Assembly (NCBI GenBank): GCA_007844125.1 | Contig: CM017561.1 | Location: forward strand, 20,895,223-20,959,222 | Length of the DNA: 64,000 nt | Origin: Sinonovacula constricta | Taxonomy: Eukaryota; Mollusca; Bivalvia; Cardiida; Solecurtidae | Direction: 5' to 3' | Shown here: piece after piece, positions 49,255-63,320 of the stretch | How positions within the stretch are numbered: the stretch's first letter is position 1 | How the letters are laid out: each line of letters opens with the position of its first letter | Program-made: the position numbers and the translations under genes | The notes under the pieces: model-generated | Seen by the model: the letters and a program-made list of their open reading frames with translations, nothing else | What the model was told of the DNA's origin: nothing | Database searches by the model: none

Positions 49255-49877
49255 TGTAAGCGCATATAGAAATTATATGAAATCTCCGCACTTATTATTA
49301 GAATGACAATATTCTGATTTATTGAATTTGTTTATTTAATATTATTTTTACAAACTCATTTATAATGTAAAGGAGCGGAAAAAAGTGAACCTCTTCAAGA
49401 TCAAACTATACACCCCCCAATACTAGTGGCTCACTATACCACCTTACCTAAAGAGGCTTAGTGAATAAACTACCAGTGAACAAGGGATGCGGGGGTGGGG
49501 GTGGGGGTGTCCCAATAACCAGGTAAAATTGTGAAAGCACATACATGTAAGCTTAAAAATATAAAGCTTTTAAAGTAAATTTTGTCTGTTGACTGTTGAC
49601 TGCTTAGGTCGAAGATAGGATCCCTTACTGTGTATACACATATAGTATTTATTGCGCTTAAAGGCATCTCAAAAGCCTTATATAAGTGACCCCCCCCCCC
49701 CATTTATTGCCCCACCCAGCATGTGAGGGCATCTGTTTTCTGATAAGCCATGCTGCCACAGTCTGTAACGATGTGTCTGTCACACAGGTATTGTTCAAGA
49801 TCCAAGTGTATGTATGAGGGTTGTACATAGTCATTCACAGTTTGTAAAGGAAACAGTTGTGAATATACCAATTACGC

Positions 49878-51585
<1,708 letters not shown>

Positions 51586-52165
51586 TTGATATAGTCAAAT
51601 CTCGTTAGCTCAAGTTCAAGGTTCCTTTTAAAAAACTTTGATGTATCCTGTATGTGTTTATAGGTCATTGCATGAACAATTTATCATGATTTTTTCATAA
51701 AGTTATACAAAAACAACAACAATTTTGCTCATAAAATGCAAATATGATATAAAAAGAACATGGTACTTATGTTTTTCAAAGTAATGTAATTATACTTCAA
51801 GCACTAAACACTGAAGCAAATATACAACAGCAGATTGTAGGCCTAAATTCAAAAGGCTGTAGAATGAAATCCATAGCATTTTTTGTAGTTTTTCTTCCAG
51901 TTATTGTCTCCTGATCTGGAGGTCTCATACTGCTATTCATCCAGTAAGTGAATACTGACTTTTGTGTGACAAACAGCTTATTCCACTAAAAAATTGACAC
52001 AACAATTGAAAATGACATAGGAATCTTTTAGTCAATCATTTTCGATGTAAAAGATATATTTTAATGAAGATAATGAAGCAATTACGTCCGGACTGGACAA
52101 AATGCTTCCATGTAACTGGAGTTTCGCCAAATCTGATCTCGAGCTAATAAGGTTAGACTGTAGTA
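51586..52165. mobile_element. Possible MITE with degenerate ~28-bp inverted ends
   Basis: tatagtcaaatctcgttagctcaag at about 51588 and gatctcgagctaataaggttagactgta at about 52133 are imperfect inverted repeats. A similar end lies near 1732. No coding capacity, old copy. Confidence 0.4.
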
Positions 52166-52446
52166 TTGATTGCCATGATTTGTAGCTTTATTAAAATGTA
52201 CCTTCAACATTTTCATGCCATAAAATAAAGATGTTATATAAAAACAACATCAAATCAGTAAAAGATGTTTTTAACATTAAGACTTATAATTATTATTTAA
52301 AATTATACATAAAGAATTAAAAGATTAAATATTTTCTATTTCAGTAATATGCAAATTTGTGTTGAAATTTAAAAAAAAATACATTTTTTTAAGATATGAC
52401 ATGTCACATTTTGTGTTTTTGTCATTGCAAAGCAAGGTCTAAGTTA

Positions 52447-52518
52447 AGTTAGTACAAGTTTTGCACTAACAAATTCCCTTCATTCATAAAAAGTGTTAGT
52501 GCAAAACTAGCACTAACT
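52447..52518. repeat. Hairpin, 24-bp arms
   Basis: agttagtacaagttttgcac (from 52447) pairs with the stretch ending gcactaact at 52518, with about three mismatches and a 24-nt loop. Confidence 0.75.
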
Positions 52519-53617
52519 CTAGTTAGTGATAGTATTGCACTTACAAAAAAAAAAGGATTTGACTTAGAATATTTAATGAAAATAAGATTTATTTTGGATA
52601 TGTTAAGAACAGTATCAAAATATTACAGGGATGATAGAAAATGTTATAAGACATCATATTTTTAGAAAAAAAAACATTTTTGGCAAAATATGGACTTGGG
52701 CTAGTTTTGCGCTGAGCCATCAAAGTGTGATTTTATGACTTGTTTAGGTACCACCTTTGTTTAGTCATCTACTTATGCTAAAATTCCCAATCATTCTTTT
52801 TTTTTACTTTCTATTGGGAGTTATAAGGTACATAATTATTGGTCGAAAATATTTACTTTTTGTATGGGAAATATGTCTTAATAACAGCTATGAAATCGTA
52901 CAAAAAATAGACATGTAATTATACTGAAGGGAAAGCAATTCGAGGACTATTCTCATTGCCGCTCTCTCTTCTAATTGATGGTGCGCTATCAAGATAAGCC
53001 ATAAAGTTGTATGCTTATTACTTAAAACAATTACTTAATATAAAAAGCTAGGTTATAATAACTATCATTATTACTTCTATTTTAATACTATCACTACTAT
53101 CATAATAACTGCTATTATAAGTTGTAGAAATTATCTAGGAGTGCAAAAATATAAACTGTTCTAATCACCTATGCAGTTAAAATTAGCAAAATATCAAATT
53201 ATGTGTCATTGCAATGGGCCAAATTAAAAAAATGGGAACCATTTTGATTCATTTCAAGCCATTTGCTAATATAGCACATTTCAGGGTGAGCCCTGCTTTT
53301 GTGTTGACTTGAAAAGACAACAGATATATATTTTTGTGCCCAACAAAGTAACTTTACATAACTTGACATCCTTATAAACAGCATCAGCTTTTTGAAAATT
53401 CATGCTGTGCCTATTCTTAGATACAATGTGAGGACTAAATTATGCTTGTAATAGACCTACAGTAGCCAAATGTTACAGACTACTTATAAGAATGTCAAGT
53501 TATGTACCTTTACAAAATTAGTATTTTGTCATGTTTACAAACTAGCAAACATGCATAAGCCATCTGGAAAAGGCTTTTTAGTGACTTAAATGAACACAAA
53601 ACTACCAATTTTATCTG

Positions 53618-53620
<3 letters not shown>
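52519..53620. other. Intergenic, AT-rich
   Basis: No gene recognised. Confidence 0.5.

Positions 53621-53621
<1 letters not shown>

Positions 53622-53675
<54 letters not shown>
53622..53675. repeat. (AT)n microsatellite
   Basis: About 54 bp of TA dinucleotide. Confidence 0.97.
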
Positions 53676-53677
<2 letters not shown>

Positions 53678-55040
53678 GAACTTGCGGCACCCTTCCTACA
53701 GCCCACACCTAACACAGGTAGTGTATGGTTACTGATATGTCTAGAATTCTTAGTAGTATTTGACTGATGTATCAAAATCTGCTGCAGTCAACAGTCTTGT
53801 CACAAGATTACACCTTTATGTTTTATCCATTTCAGATTTGCAACAAAACATTTTTATGCATACTTTTTGTGCATACTTTTTGATGACATAAAATGTGCAC
53901 AGTTGTAATTGATCTACAGTACTCAGACATTGCTGCAAGAGGTTCTCTTTTAAGCATCTTGGGAACCCGGAATAAATGTTGTTTATTTTGTCCGGGTTTG
54001 TCGAAAACATAATTAGTCAGCTATTTCAATGAAAATATCATGCAGACTCTTGGATTTTACTGGTGCAATGAACCAGCCAGCTTCCAGGTTTCATTGGTCC
54101 TTAAAATCAACTGGTCTCGGACCGACGAACCAGCGTTAGTTTCGAACTCTGATCATGATATATTTTATCAATTACCATGCTTGAAACATCTCATTGGAAA
54201 AATGATTTATAAAATGATTAAATTTGACCTTATACTTATCAAATGAAAGTTATAAGTTCTTCCCATTGCTTTATTATTTAACACTTGTCTATTTGACATA
54301 TTTTCAAACTTTTGATCCATACTAATATTACTATGAATAAAATGACCATAATGATGTATGTTAACATTTAAAAATAGAGAAATCATAACTGAAGTAGTGT
54401 AGCCTATTGGAATATGTCTTCCTCAATATTAATATGCCCGTACATTGTGGCATCCTTACCATCCTCCGATTCTTGCAATTTGAATATTTAACTTAAGTGT
54501 TCTGTCATTTAATAGTCAAATTAGTGCCCTTCTCCTGGGACCTTATATCATTTTGACCTGTAACCTGGTGAAAATATATGCTAGTAACAAATGTGCAATA
54601 TATTGTTTTGGGTCAAAGAATTTGATTTAATACATTATATAGGGACGGTGATTTCTTCAGCTCAACATCACCTTACCATAAGGATAAAATGTGTGCTTAG
54701 GGCACCCTTCCCTGCCAAGCCAACTAATTCATCCGTGTTACATCTAAAACTAGGTCATCATGTAGAACCTGAGAAACCATGTGCACATTTTTACACTTGA
54801 CTTCATGAGTTTTGCTCAGAACATTCGTTTCAGTGATGATAATAAGGTCACATTCATTGGGTGATAAACCTGGTTACACAGGTATGGCTCAAACTGGGTC
54901 ATGCAGGATCAAATACTGGGGTCATATGGAACAATTGTTCTCATGTAAATTAAGGGGGTCATCTTATCACATATATAAAATAATATTCAATTAAAAAGAA
55001 TGGGAAAAATATTTTGGCAGAGATTCTTATTTCTTATTTT
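53676..55040. other. Intergenic
   Basis: Short frames only; nothing recognised. A splice-acceptor-like ttatttttcag ends at 55044. Confidence 0.5.
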
Positions 55041-55044
55041 TCAG

Positions 55045-56750
55045 TAGTACAAGTTCCATCACAGGGGAAGACCTATCTGAATACTTGGATGGCTTAGATG
55101 AAGACTATCTTCCGGAGAGTGATAAATCTGAATGTGATGATGAACCTAAGGAAGACTAGCTTGATTTTTAAGATTACACTTTATCAGAAATAGTGCCATT
55201 TGTAAAGATAATGCCAGTAAAAATTCAACCTCTTAACAAAAGTGAAATCCATTTAAATTATGCCAATAGTGCCAGTGAGTCATTGCCTATAAGCACTGAC
55301 AATAACAGTCAATGTTTATATGTACCTAAAGGTATCAAGACGGCAGATGGACAAGGGGTCAAGCAACATGTGTGTGTGTATTGTTCTAAGTGATATTCAA
55401 AGTTGACAAGGCATTTGGAGTAAGTTCATTTAAAAGAAACAGATGTTTAGATGGCACTGGCCAAAAATTCAAAAGAGAGAATAATGCCTAGAAAATTATC
55501 ATACAAAGGTGACTTTGCACACAATATTTATGTGTTGGAAAATGGATGTGGAGGAATAATACCTGTCAAACGACCATAATCTGAAACGGAAGGAACTCAC
55601 TACGTTCAGTGCAAGCAGTGTTTGAGAGCTTACCTGAGTTCTGATTTGTGGAGGCATGTGAAGAATGCACATCCTGAGGTTAGAAAGGAGTTGACGACAA
55701 AAAGTCACATCAGGTAGACAGAGTTGGTCAACGAATATTCACCAAACAAGCACACAATTCCCTTTTGGGGAAACTTTGGTCACGTAAGACAGCAGATGCA
55801 GTAACTTGCTCGATTCCTGCAAGTGGCAAGAAAAATGGATGCAACAGTAACTTCATTTCAAGACTGTATTGACCCAAAGAAGTAAAGCCTTTGTCTCAGT
55901 GCTGTTAAGAGTCTTTGTGGATACAACGAAACGAGTCTGTTGTTTGATATCTCATCACTAGCAAAAAAGATAAGTCATTCATTACACAAGGTGGCGAAAA
56001 GAATGAGAGTAGATTCTTTAGCTAGTTGAGATAAAGAGCAGGAAATAAGGGCAGAACATTTTATGGAACTGTACAAAAAAGCATGGAAAGTAGAAGTAAG
56101 TCATGCAGCACTAGAAACACTAGAAATTAAAAAGTGTAACAAAATATCACAATCCCTCTGGCTGAAGACCTACCTCAGAAATTTTTCAGAATATTTAAAA
56201 AAGGTAGCAGATGCTGTAACCAAAAACAGGAGATATCTGTCACAGACTGGAGAGCTCTAAGTGAGTTGACTTTGGCCCAGATTGCCCTATTTAACAAATG
56301 GAGAGCTCTAAGTGAGTTGACTTTGGCCCAGATTGCCCTATTTAACAAACAAAGAGCTCTAAGTGAGTTGACTTTGGCCCAGATTGCCCTATTTAACAAA
56401 CGGAGAGCTCCAAGTGAGTTGACTTTGGCCTAGATTGCCCTATTTAACAAACGGAGAGCTCTAAGTGAGTTTACTTTGGCCCAGATTGCCCTTTTTTACA
56501 AACGGAGAGCTCTAAGTGAGTTGACTTTGGCCCAGATTGCCCTATTTATTAAACGGAGAGCTGGGGAATGTAAAAGGCTTGAAGTAAGTCAGTACACAAT
56601 TGGTTTAAAGCATGGCAAAACAATTAATGAAGAAATTATAGAATTTCTTTCTCCATTAGAAAAAAGTTGGCTAAAGTGATCAGCAGGGTTGAGATCCGAG
56701 GAAAGAAGGGAAGGCGGGTTGCTATTCTTCTTTCAGAAAATCTAAGAAAA
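55045..56750 (+). pseudogene. Decayed two-zinc-finger gene with exon-internal tandem repeat
   Basis: After an acceptor-like ttatttttcag the plus strand reads as one protein interrupted by many stops: an acidic segment (GEDLSEYLDGLDEDYLPES), a C2H2-like finger (CVYCSK*YSKLTRHLE), a GDFAHNIYVLENG...IPVKRP region, a second finger (CKQCLRAYLSSDLWRHVKNAHPE), LARFLQVARKM, AVKSLCGYNET, LYKKAWKVEVSHAALETLE, then LSELTLAQIALFNKRRAGE and a VISRVEIRGKKGRRVAILL stretch after a 1-nt shift near 56655. I recall similar proteins as a lineage-expanded family in bivalves and cnidarians, some of which seem to end in a tyrosine-recombinase-like domain; that recollection is unchecked. That domain is not visible here. 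At least eight in-frame stops make it a pseudogene. Confidence 0.6.
56249..56554 (+). repeat. Six 51-bp tandem repeats inside the pseudogene
   Basis: Exactly six 51-bp copies (starts 56249, 56300, 56351, 56402, 56453, 56504) of ggagagctctaagtgagttg..., a 17-codon unit RALSELTLAQIALFNKR. Length is conserved to the base, so the frame would be kept through all copies; copy 4 has a TAG (gcctagatt). Confidence 0.95.
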
Positions 56751-56899
56751 TAGTTCAATATTTTACTGGAGCAGAAATCTTGTGACATTGACTGAACACA
56801 TATATGTTTGCAAGGCCAGGTTAATCTCAAACCCCAATAAGAGCTAACGATGTCCTGCAACACTTCTCAGTGATATGTTTAAAAGTAGTGTGATTCTTT

Positions 56900-57498
56900 G
56901 CTTTTAACTGTAATTTGTCAAATAAGTGAATTGACTGTCAACAATCAAGTAGCTAAAATGATGATAAATCCCAAAATTTTAAAGTTATTCCCAATACTAA
57001 AACAAAGCTATTGTTACGAGGTTCTTGAGTCTTGTAAAGTAATTAACCAATCTTCAGGACCTAATTTTGATAGGTCAGTCAAACAAAGTATTTTCAGGAC
57101 CTCATATTGATAGGTGTAACAGTGTGTGTGTACCGGTATATTAGTACATTACATCCCCCACCCCCTACAAGATATACCTGTATATATATATATTTACATG
57201 CAACTAAAACCCATTTAGGAGTAACTATTTAGCAGTTCTGTCAATTATTTTTTCCGAGCTTTTTTCTTTTCTTGAATATTGTGCAAATATTCATCAAGCA
57301 CCTTTGGCAAAAACTAAGAAATGAAGACATGTCCTCAGTGCAATAACACAAACATGTTTGTTTCACATTAACAGAAGAAGCCTCACTTTCATTTCTATTG
57401 AAACCATTTGCTTTGCTACTAAACGCTTGATTAAGGAAATTCAAGAATTTGAAATGTTCACCTGAAATGTTACACTTAACAAGCTTTAGAAATATGGT
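56900..57498. other. Intergenic
   Basis: Nothing recognised apart from a short TA tract near 57183 and a duplicated cagga(c)ctaattttgataggtcagt / caggacctcatattgatagg (57055-57115). Confidence 0.5.
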
Positions 57499-57595
57499 CA
57501 TTGTCGGATACCCATGGTTGATTCTATTACCGTTAATCTCCATTCATTACTGATGAATGGAGAGTTACGTAATAAAATCAACGTGGGTTTCATGA
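57499..57595. mobile_element. Palindromic relic of the 2.4-kb Mutator-like family
   Basis: cattgtcggatacccatgg then ttgattctattaccgttaa, and the mirrored half atgaatggagagttacgtaa to gatg, match the two 88-bp arms at 2382/2887 with divergence and almost no interior. No target duplication is evident. Confidence 0.75.
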
Positions 57596-57929
57596 TGTTG
57601 AATAATTATTTTGATGAACTATTAGGTTGTTTGTCACTGCCCAAAACCATGGCAAGTTATGTAGTTAATATCCTCTAATAGCGGGATAGGTGATTGATTG
57701 ATACGTGTTACCATGACAACTTAAATGGTTGCAATGGCAACAGAATGGAAACTCAGACCTGAAACAGGTATGTCAGGGTTTAACCTAGGCCATTTAAGTG
57801 TCAGGCACCAGTATGCCTGAAATTTATGATCTTGTCGGTGGGGGGAGGGGCTTGGGCACTTGAATTCCATCTTTAACCTTGATTTGGATCGATGAGTCAT
57901 TACATTTTGTTTTTTTAAGTTGTACTTTG

Positions 57930-58240
57930 TAATTTTTCAAACTTAATTTTTTTTCTGGAGCATAACCAAATAATTTATATGTGCTAACATGAAACTTCAG
58001 GGTAGATAGATGTAAATAAGACATGTTATTGACAAAAGCAATAACTCCTTTGCATATTTCATGAGTTATTGCCCTTGGTTTTTTTTGTTCAATTTTTTTT
58101 TTTCATAACCTAACTCAAAAACTATTTGCAGTGTCATCTTGAGACTTCATAAGTGGATGGATCCTAGTACAAAAATGCCTCATTTATAAGAACCATAAAT
58201 CTTTGCATATTTCATGACTTATTGCCTATTGTTATTGTAA
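57930..58240 (+). repeat. Dispersed repeat copy 1 (gagttattgcc family)
   Basis: Contains caataactcctttgcatatttcatgagttattgccc and a second partial copy (aaatctttgcatatttcatgacttattgcc). Related to 59350-59530. Confidence 0.6.
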
Positions 58241-59349
58241 CACTACCACTCTCACGAGGTCAATACTCACGAGGTCAAGTACTTAAATACCACGACGATA
58301 GATCACGAAATACAAGATAAAGGGGGAACTTCACGTAGGGGACATATGTATAGAAATATGTATAGGTAGTCACACGGTAGTCAAAATAGATAGACATGGT
58401 CCAACTTCAAAGAAAAAAAAATAGTGCTCCTTGTTAGTTGTCAACAATGACCGATGGTGCTTACACTACAGTTTTCACTACCCACAATCCCAAATTCCAC
58501 ATCTGCCTATATATACTGAAACCAAATGGACGGTAAATGCCGCCCTGGTAAATGCCACCCTCATCCGCCTGATTCAATTGGCCAGGAATCTGCGCACATT
58601 TTGTGGTTGGGAAAATTGTCGGACACAGAGAAATACTAGATAAGTTATTAGTAACTTTGTACTGGTTCTACTCAGAGTTTTGAGATTAGCTAAATAATGC
58701 TGATTGTTAATTAAGAGATTTATTTGTTAATTATCACAAAATCTAGTGATTTGATGAAAGGTTGAATGCTAAGAACTTACAATAGACATTTATAAACAAT
58801 TGCTCGGCTATAACTGATATTAGAATTACATCTTATTTATGTATCGGTTGTAATCATAGGCTTAAGTTTTATAGATAAACTTGCTTGCTAGCTATCTTGA
58901 TGATAGGAGAATTGCCACACGAATTGATATTGTTAAACATCACTAGTTGAGTGATACGGCAATGAAAGGTACGCTCTGTATTTTATATTATGTTTGTTTT
59001 TGAACATTGTAATGTATTTATCACATATAAGATATTAATGACTATAATACAGTTCTATAATCGAACATTGTTTTAGGTCTTTATTTATACCTTCATTGTG
59101 AGTAAATAATAAGACTCAACGAATCGCTAAAGTTATGACCCTGAGAAAATCAAATCGCGGAAAATAAATAAAACACAACGCATTAAGAACTAAACGAATA
59201 TGTACAAAAATCTAACCACTATACGATTATGCGCAAAGGCCACCATTGTAGCCGATTGGAGAAGTAATATTAAATGAAACGGTGCTTACAAACTAAATAA
59301 GTAAACTTATCAAACCCTAAAAGGGGCTTGTAGGGCTACATTATTTTTA
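58241..59349. other. Intergenic
   Basis: A short duplicate ctcacgaggtcaa (58253 and 58268) is the only structure noted. Confidence 0.5.
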
Positions 59350-59530
59350 AACTTAAATTTGCAGTATCATTATGATACTTTATTAGTAGATCGTTACAAT
59401 TTAGGAGAAATGTCCTTAATAAGAACCATAACTCCCCTTTGTATAAATCTTGAGTTATTGCCCTATGTATTTCAATTTTAAATTATTCTTGCGCAAATAA
59501 AAACTATTGGGGAGAAATTCAGTACTTACA
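59350..59530 (+). repeat. Dispersed repeat copy 2 (gagttattgcc family)
   Basis: gcagtatcattatgatac, aagaaccataactccccttt and cttgagttattgcccta correspond in order to elements of 58130-58240 and 58040-58080. Confidence 0.6.
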
Positions 59531-59769
59531 TAGCATTAGTTTCAAAGTTTTGGATTTTTTTTCCTTTTATTTTTCTATACAAACAATATGGTAGTGTGGG
59601 TATTAATCACCTTTAGTGATACGTCTAGTGTCTACAGTTATAGTGAACTGAATTAAACTGGAAATGAACTCAAGCTCTGAGTGAAACATATCCAGATTGA
59701 TATGCACCCTTTTACTTTAGTGGTAATTAGATGTTGCATCTTTGAAAGTATTAATTGTTTTAGAGTTTA

Positions 59770-60290
59770 CCACAATTTCTGGTTGGGTGTTCAGGTCTCT
59801 CAAATGTAAAGGGGAAGAATGGGCTTAATGACTGTGTTGTTGGTATTCATCTTAATTTGTTGATTGATTGAAGGAGATTTAATCTGTGGCAGGGATAGCT
59901 ATCAGGTTGTGTGGGATCTTGTAGAGGAGATCAGGTGTTGTTCTCTCTTCCTATCTGCTAATGGTTGCCAGCCTAGTTGGTTCATATGTCGGTAACACTG
60001 CTTGTACATGTACGGCCATAGTTGTTTTGAACGAACTGTGCTGCCTTACGTTGAGTGCTCTCTAGTCGGCCATTGTCTTTTTGTAGATAAAGATCTCATA
60101 CAATTGCTGAATGGAACAGATCTTTCTAGTGCAATGTATGCTGTTCGCTTTAGTTCTTTGTTAGATTTTTTTCAAGTTTCTTCTGATGAAGCCTAAACTT
60201 GAGCTTTTAATTGGGATTTTGTCGATGTGTAAAGACCATTTAAAGTTATCGCTAATGGTAACACCCATATATGGGGTTTTCATTTAATTG
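59770..60290 (-). pseudogene. Non-LTR reverse transcriptase C-terminal relic
   Basis: Minus-strand conceptual translation gives MGVTISDNFKWSLHIDKI, then GFIRRNLKK and, after a frame change, RTAYIALERS and QRKAAQFVQNNYG...SSVTDM, the order found downstream of the catalytic palm in CR1/L2/Jockey-type RTs. Several frameshifts and stops. The catalytic motif is not included. Confidence 0.65.
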
Positions 60291-60384
60291 TTGGAGAAGG
60301 TGGTTTTAAGCTATTAAGATGCCCATAGCGTGGATTTTTTATTGAATAGACATGATGTAGCACATTGTGGCATTGAATGATATT

Positions 60385-60754
60385 ACGTATTGAGTAACTA
60401 GAAGTGCTAGTGATTTAGGGACTAAAGGTGCTTGTGATGCAGTAACAAGAAGTGTTTGCAAGAAAATAGTAACTTGAAGTCATGGTGATATAGAAACTAG
60501 AAGGGCTGGTGATTCACTAACTAGATGCGCTTGTGATAGGGTAACTAAAAGTGCCGATGATATAATCAGTAAATGTGCCAGTGATACTGCAACTAGAAGT
60601 GCTGGTGATATTACAGTAACTTGAAGTGCTAGTGATATTACAGTAACTTGAAGTGCTAGTGATATTACAGTAACTTGAAGTGCTAGTGATATTACAGTAA
60701 CTTAAAGGGCTAGTAATATTACAGTAACTTGAAGTGCTAGTAATTTAATAACTA

Positions 60755-60757
<3 letters not shown>
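60385..60757 (+). repeat. Diverged ~27-bp minisatellite
   Basis: Units like gtaacttgaagtgctagtga tattaca; four adjacent copies at about 60610-60740 are nearly identical, older ones upstream are diverged. Confidence 0.9.

Positions 60758-60843
<86 letters not shown>
60757..60843. repeat. (AT)n microsatellite inside the minisatellite
   Basis: About 84 bp of AT dinucleotide splitting two minisatellite domains. Confidence 0.97.
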
Positions 60844-60846
<3 letters not shown>

Positions 60847-62235
60847 ACTGGAAGGACAAGTGATAAGTTAATGTAATATGGCTGTAAGTGCTGGTAATAT
60901 TTTGGTCACTGGAAATGCTGGTGATGTTATAGTAATGAGAAATGCTGGTGATGTTAATAGTAACTAGAAATGCTGGTGATGTTAATAGTAACTAGAAATG
61001 CTGGTGATGTTAATAGTAACTAGAAATGCTGGTGATGTTAATAGTAACTAGAAATGCTGGTGATGTTAATAGTAACTAGAAATGCTGGTGATGTTAATAA
61101 CTAGAAATGCTGGTGATGTTAATAGTAACTAGAAATGCTGGTGATGTTAATAACTAGAAATGCTGGTGATGTTAATAACTAGAAATGCTGGTGATGTTAA
61201 TAGTAACTAGAAATGCTGGTGATGTTAATAGTAACTAGAAATGCTGGTGATGTTAATAGTAACTAGAAATGCTGGTGATGTTAATAACTAGAAATGCTGG
61301 TGATGTTAATAGTAACTTAAAATGCTGGTGATGTTAATAACTAGAAATGCTGGTGATGTTAATAGTAACTAGAAATGCTGGTGATGTTAATAGTAACTAG
61401 AAATGCTGGTGATGTTAATAGTAACTAGAAATGCTGGTGATGTTATAGTAACTTAAAATGCTGGTGATGTTAATAACTAGAAATGCTGGTGATGTTAATA
61501 ACTAGAAATGCTGGTGATGTTAATAACTAGAAATGCTGGTGATGTTAATAGTAACTAGAAATGCTGGTGATGTTAATAACTAGAAATGCTGGTGATGTTA
61601 ATAACTAGAAATGCTGGTGATGTTATAGTAACTTAAAATGCTGGTGATGTTAATAACTAGAAATGCTGGTGATGTTAATAACTAGACATGCTGGTGATGT
61701 TAATAACTAGACATGCTGGTGATGTTAATAACTAGACATGCTGGTGATGTTAATAACTAGACATGCTGGTGATGTTATAGTAACTAGACATGCTGGTGAT
61801 GTTATAGTAACTTAAAATGCTGGTGATGTTAATAACTAGAAATGCTGGTGATGTTATAGTAACTTAAAATGCTGGTGATGTTAATAACTAGAAATGCTGG
61901 TGATGTTATAGTAACTTAAAATGCTGGTGATGTTAATAACTAGACATGCTGGTGATGTTAATAACTAGACATGCTGGTGATGTTAATAACTAGACATGCT
62001 GGTGATGTTAATAACTAGAAATGCTGGTGATGTTAATAACTAGACATGCTGGTGATGTTAATAACTAGAAATGCTGCTGATGTTAATAACTAGAAATGCT
62101 AGTGATGTTAATAACTAGACATGCTGGTGATGTTAATAACTAGACATGCTAGTGATGATATAGTAACTAGACGTGTTAGTGATGTTATAGTAACTAGACG
62201 TGTTAGTGATGTTATGGTAACTAGAAATGCTAGCA
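60844..62235 (+). repeat. Homogenised 25/28-bp minisatellite (~50 copies)
   Basis: Units taactagaaatgctggtgat gttaa occur in two main lengths: 28 bp (with an extra tag) and 25 bp. Base variants (aaatg or acatg, ctag or ctta) are interspersed in blocks. Confidence 0.95.
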
Positions 62236-63100
62236 TTATATCAAGTGGTCTTGATATTATAATTACTTGCATTTTCTTCCGTGAAATGAGATTTTTTTGT
62301 CGGACACATTGTGGCATTTATGCCATATGATGACTTGCGCAAGTCCTTGCTTTTGGTTCATGACAATAAATTGTTAGCCTGCATTGTACCAAGTTCAAAA
62401 TTATGTGAGTGTTTTCAACAACCAATCTTGCCATTGAATAAAATGCAGAACTAATATTTTTTTTGTTTTGTTTTTTCTTGTTTTGATATATTCCACTAAA
62501 CGAATTTGGATAGGGAGCTTCCATCCAGTCCACTCGCTGTTGGCTTAATGTTGGGCCCTTGCTCTAGCAGAATAGTCGGGATTATTTTGAGGGCTGACTG
62601 CGAAACTATCCCGTCTGCTTGTTTATATGCTGTAAGGTCAGTTTTATGCTCAACCCAAGATTTGAAGGCTACAATGGTTGCCCAGATCATAAGGTCACTG
62701 TAGCTGTAAAATCTTGTTGCATTTAAGAATTTTAACTTTACTTAGCGCTTATGATATATTTACACTACACGTAGATAATGTATTAGAATAGCCTTAGAAT
62801 TTTAAAATAAAATAAAACGAGAACATTGAATAACAAAAGAATGCATTTTATAGCAACAATTCAATTACATGGTGGTCTCGTGGTAAAAACAACATATTTT
62901 AACAGTTTTCATGCAGTCTGGTGGTTTCGTGTTTTTTGGAAGTTTTCAAAATTCTTATTTTCTCAAAGAAATAACAAAAAAGTAATCAATTTTTAATCTG
63001 TGTTTAAAGTGTGTAGCAGAATGAAATAATAAGATGTTTAGCCAATATCTGACGCACAAGCAATTTAATTTGAGGTCACTGAAGCAATCCATCCATCATT
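62236..63100. other. Intergenic
   Basis: No gene recognised. Confidence 0.5.
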
Positions 63101-63109
63101 ATTAGCAAT

Positions 63110-63320
63110 TGACTTGGGCAATAGCTCGCTAGAACATTGACCGGGAAGTGTCAGGATTTATTCCTGCGTCAGGTCAAACCAGACTAAAATTGGTAGTAGT
63201 GGCTTCCTTCCTTACACTCAGGGCTAAGGGTACATCTTTGTACCAGACTCAATAGTGTCGGCATAATAGACCAGCTGGGTTCAGTCCATGGGCACCTCGT
63301 AAGTGCCCCTGAGCTATAAT
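63110..63320 (+). mobile_element. SINE-like repeat
   Basis: caatagctcgctagaac (about 63119) is A-box-like and caggatttattcctgcg (about 63151) B-box-like, followed by a caggtcaaaccagac body. Weak but tRNA-spaced. Confidence 0.4.

Noticed and set aside
60844..62235. CRISPR-like array
   Set aside because: Units are contiguous with no unique spacers, and the genome is eukaryotic; it is a minisatellite.
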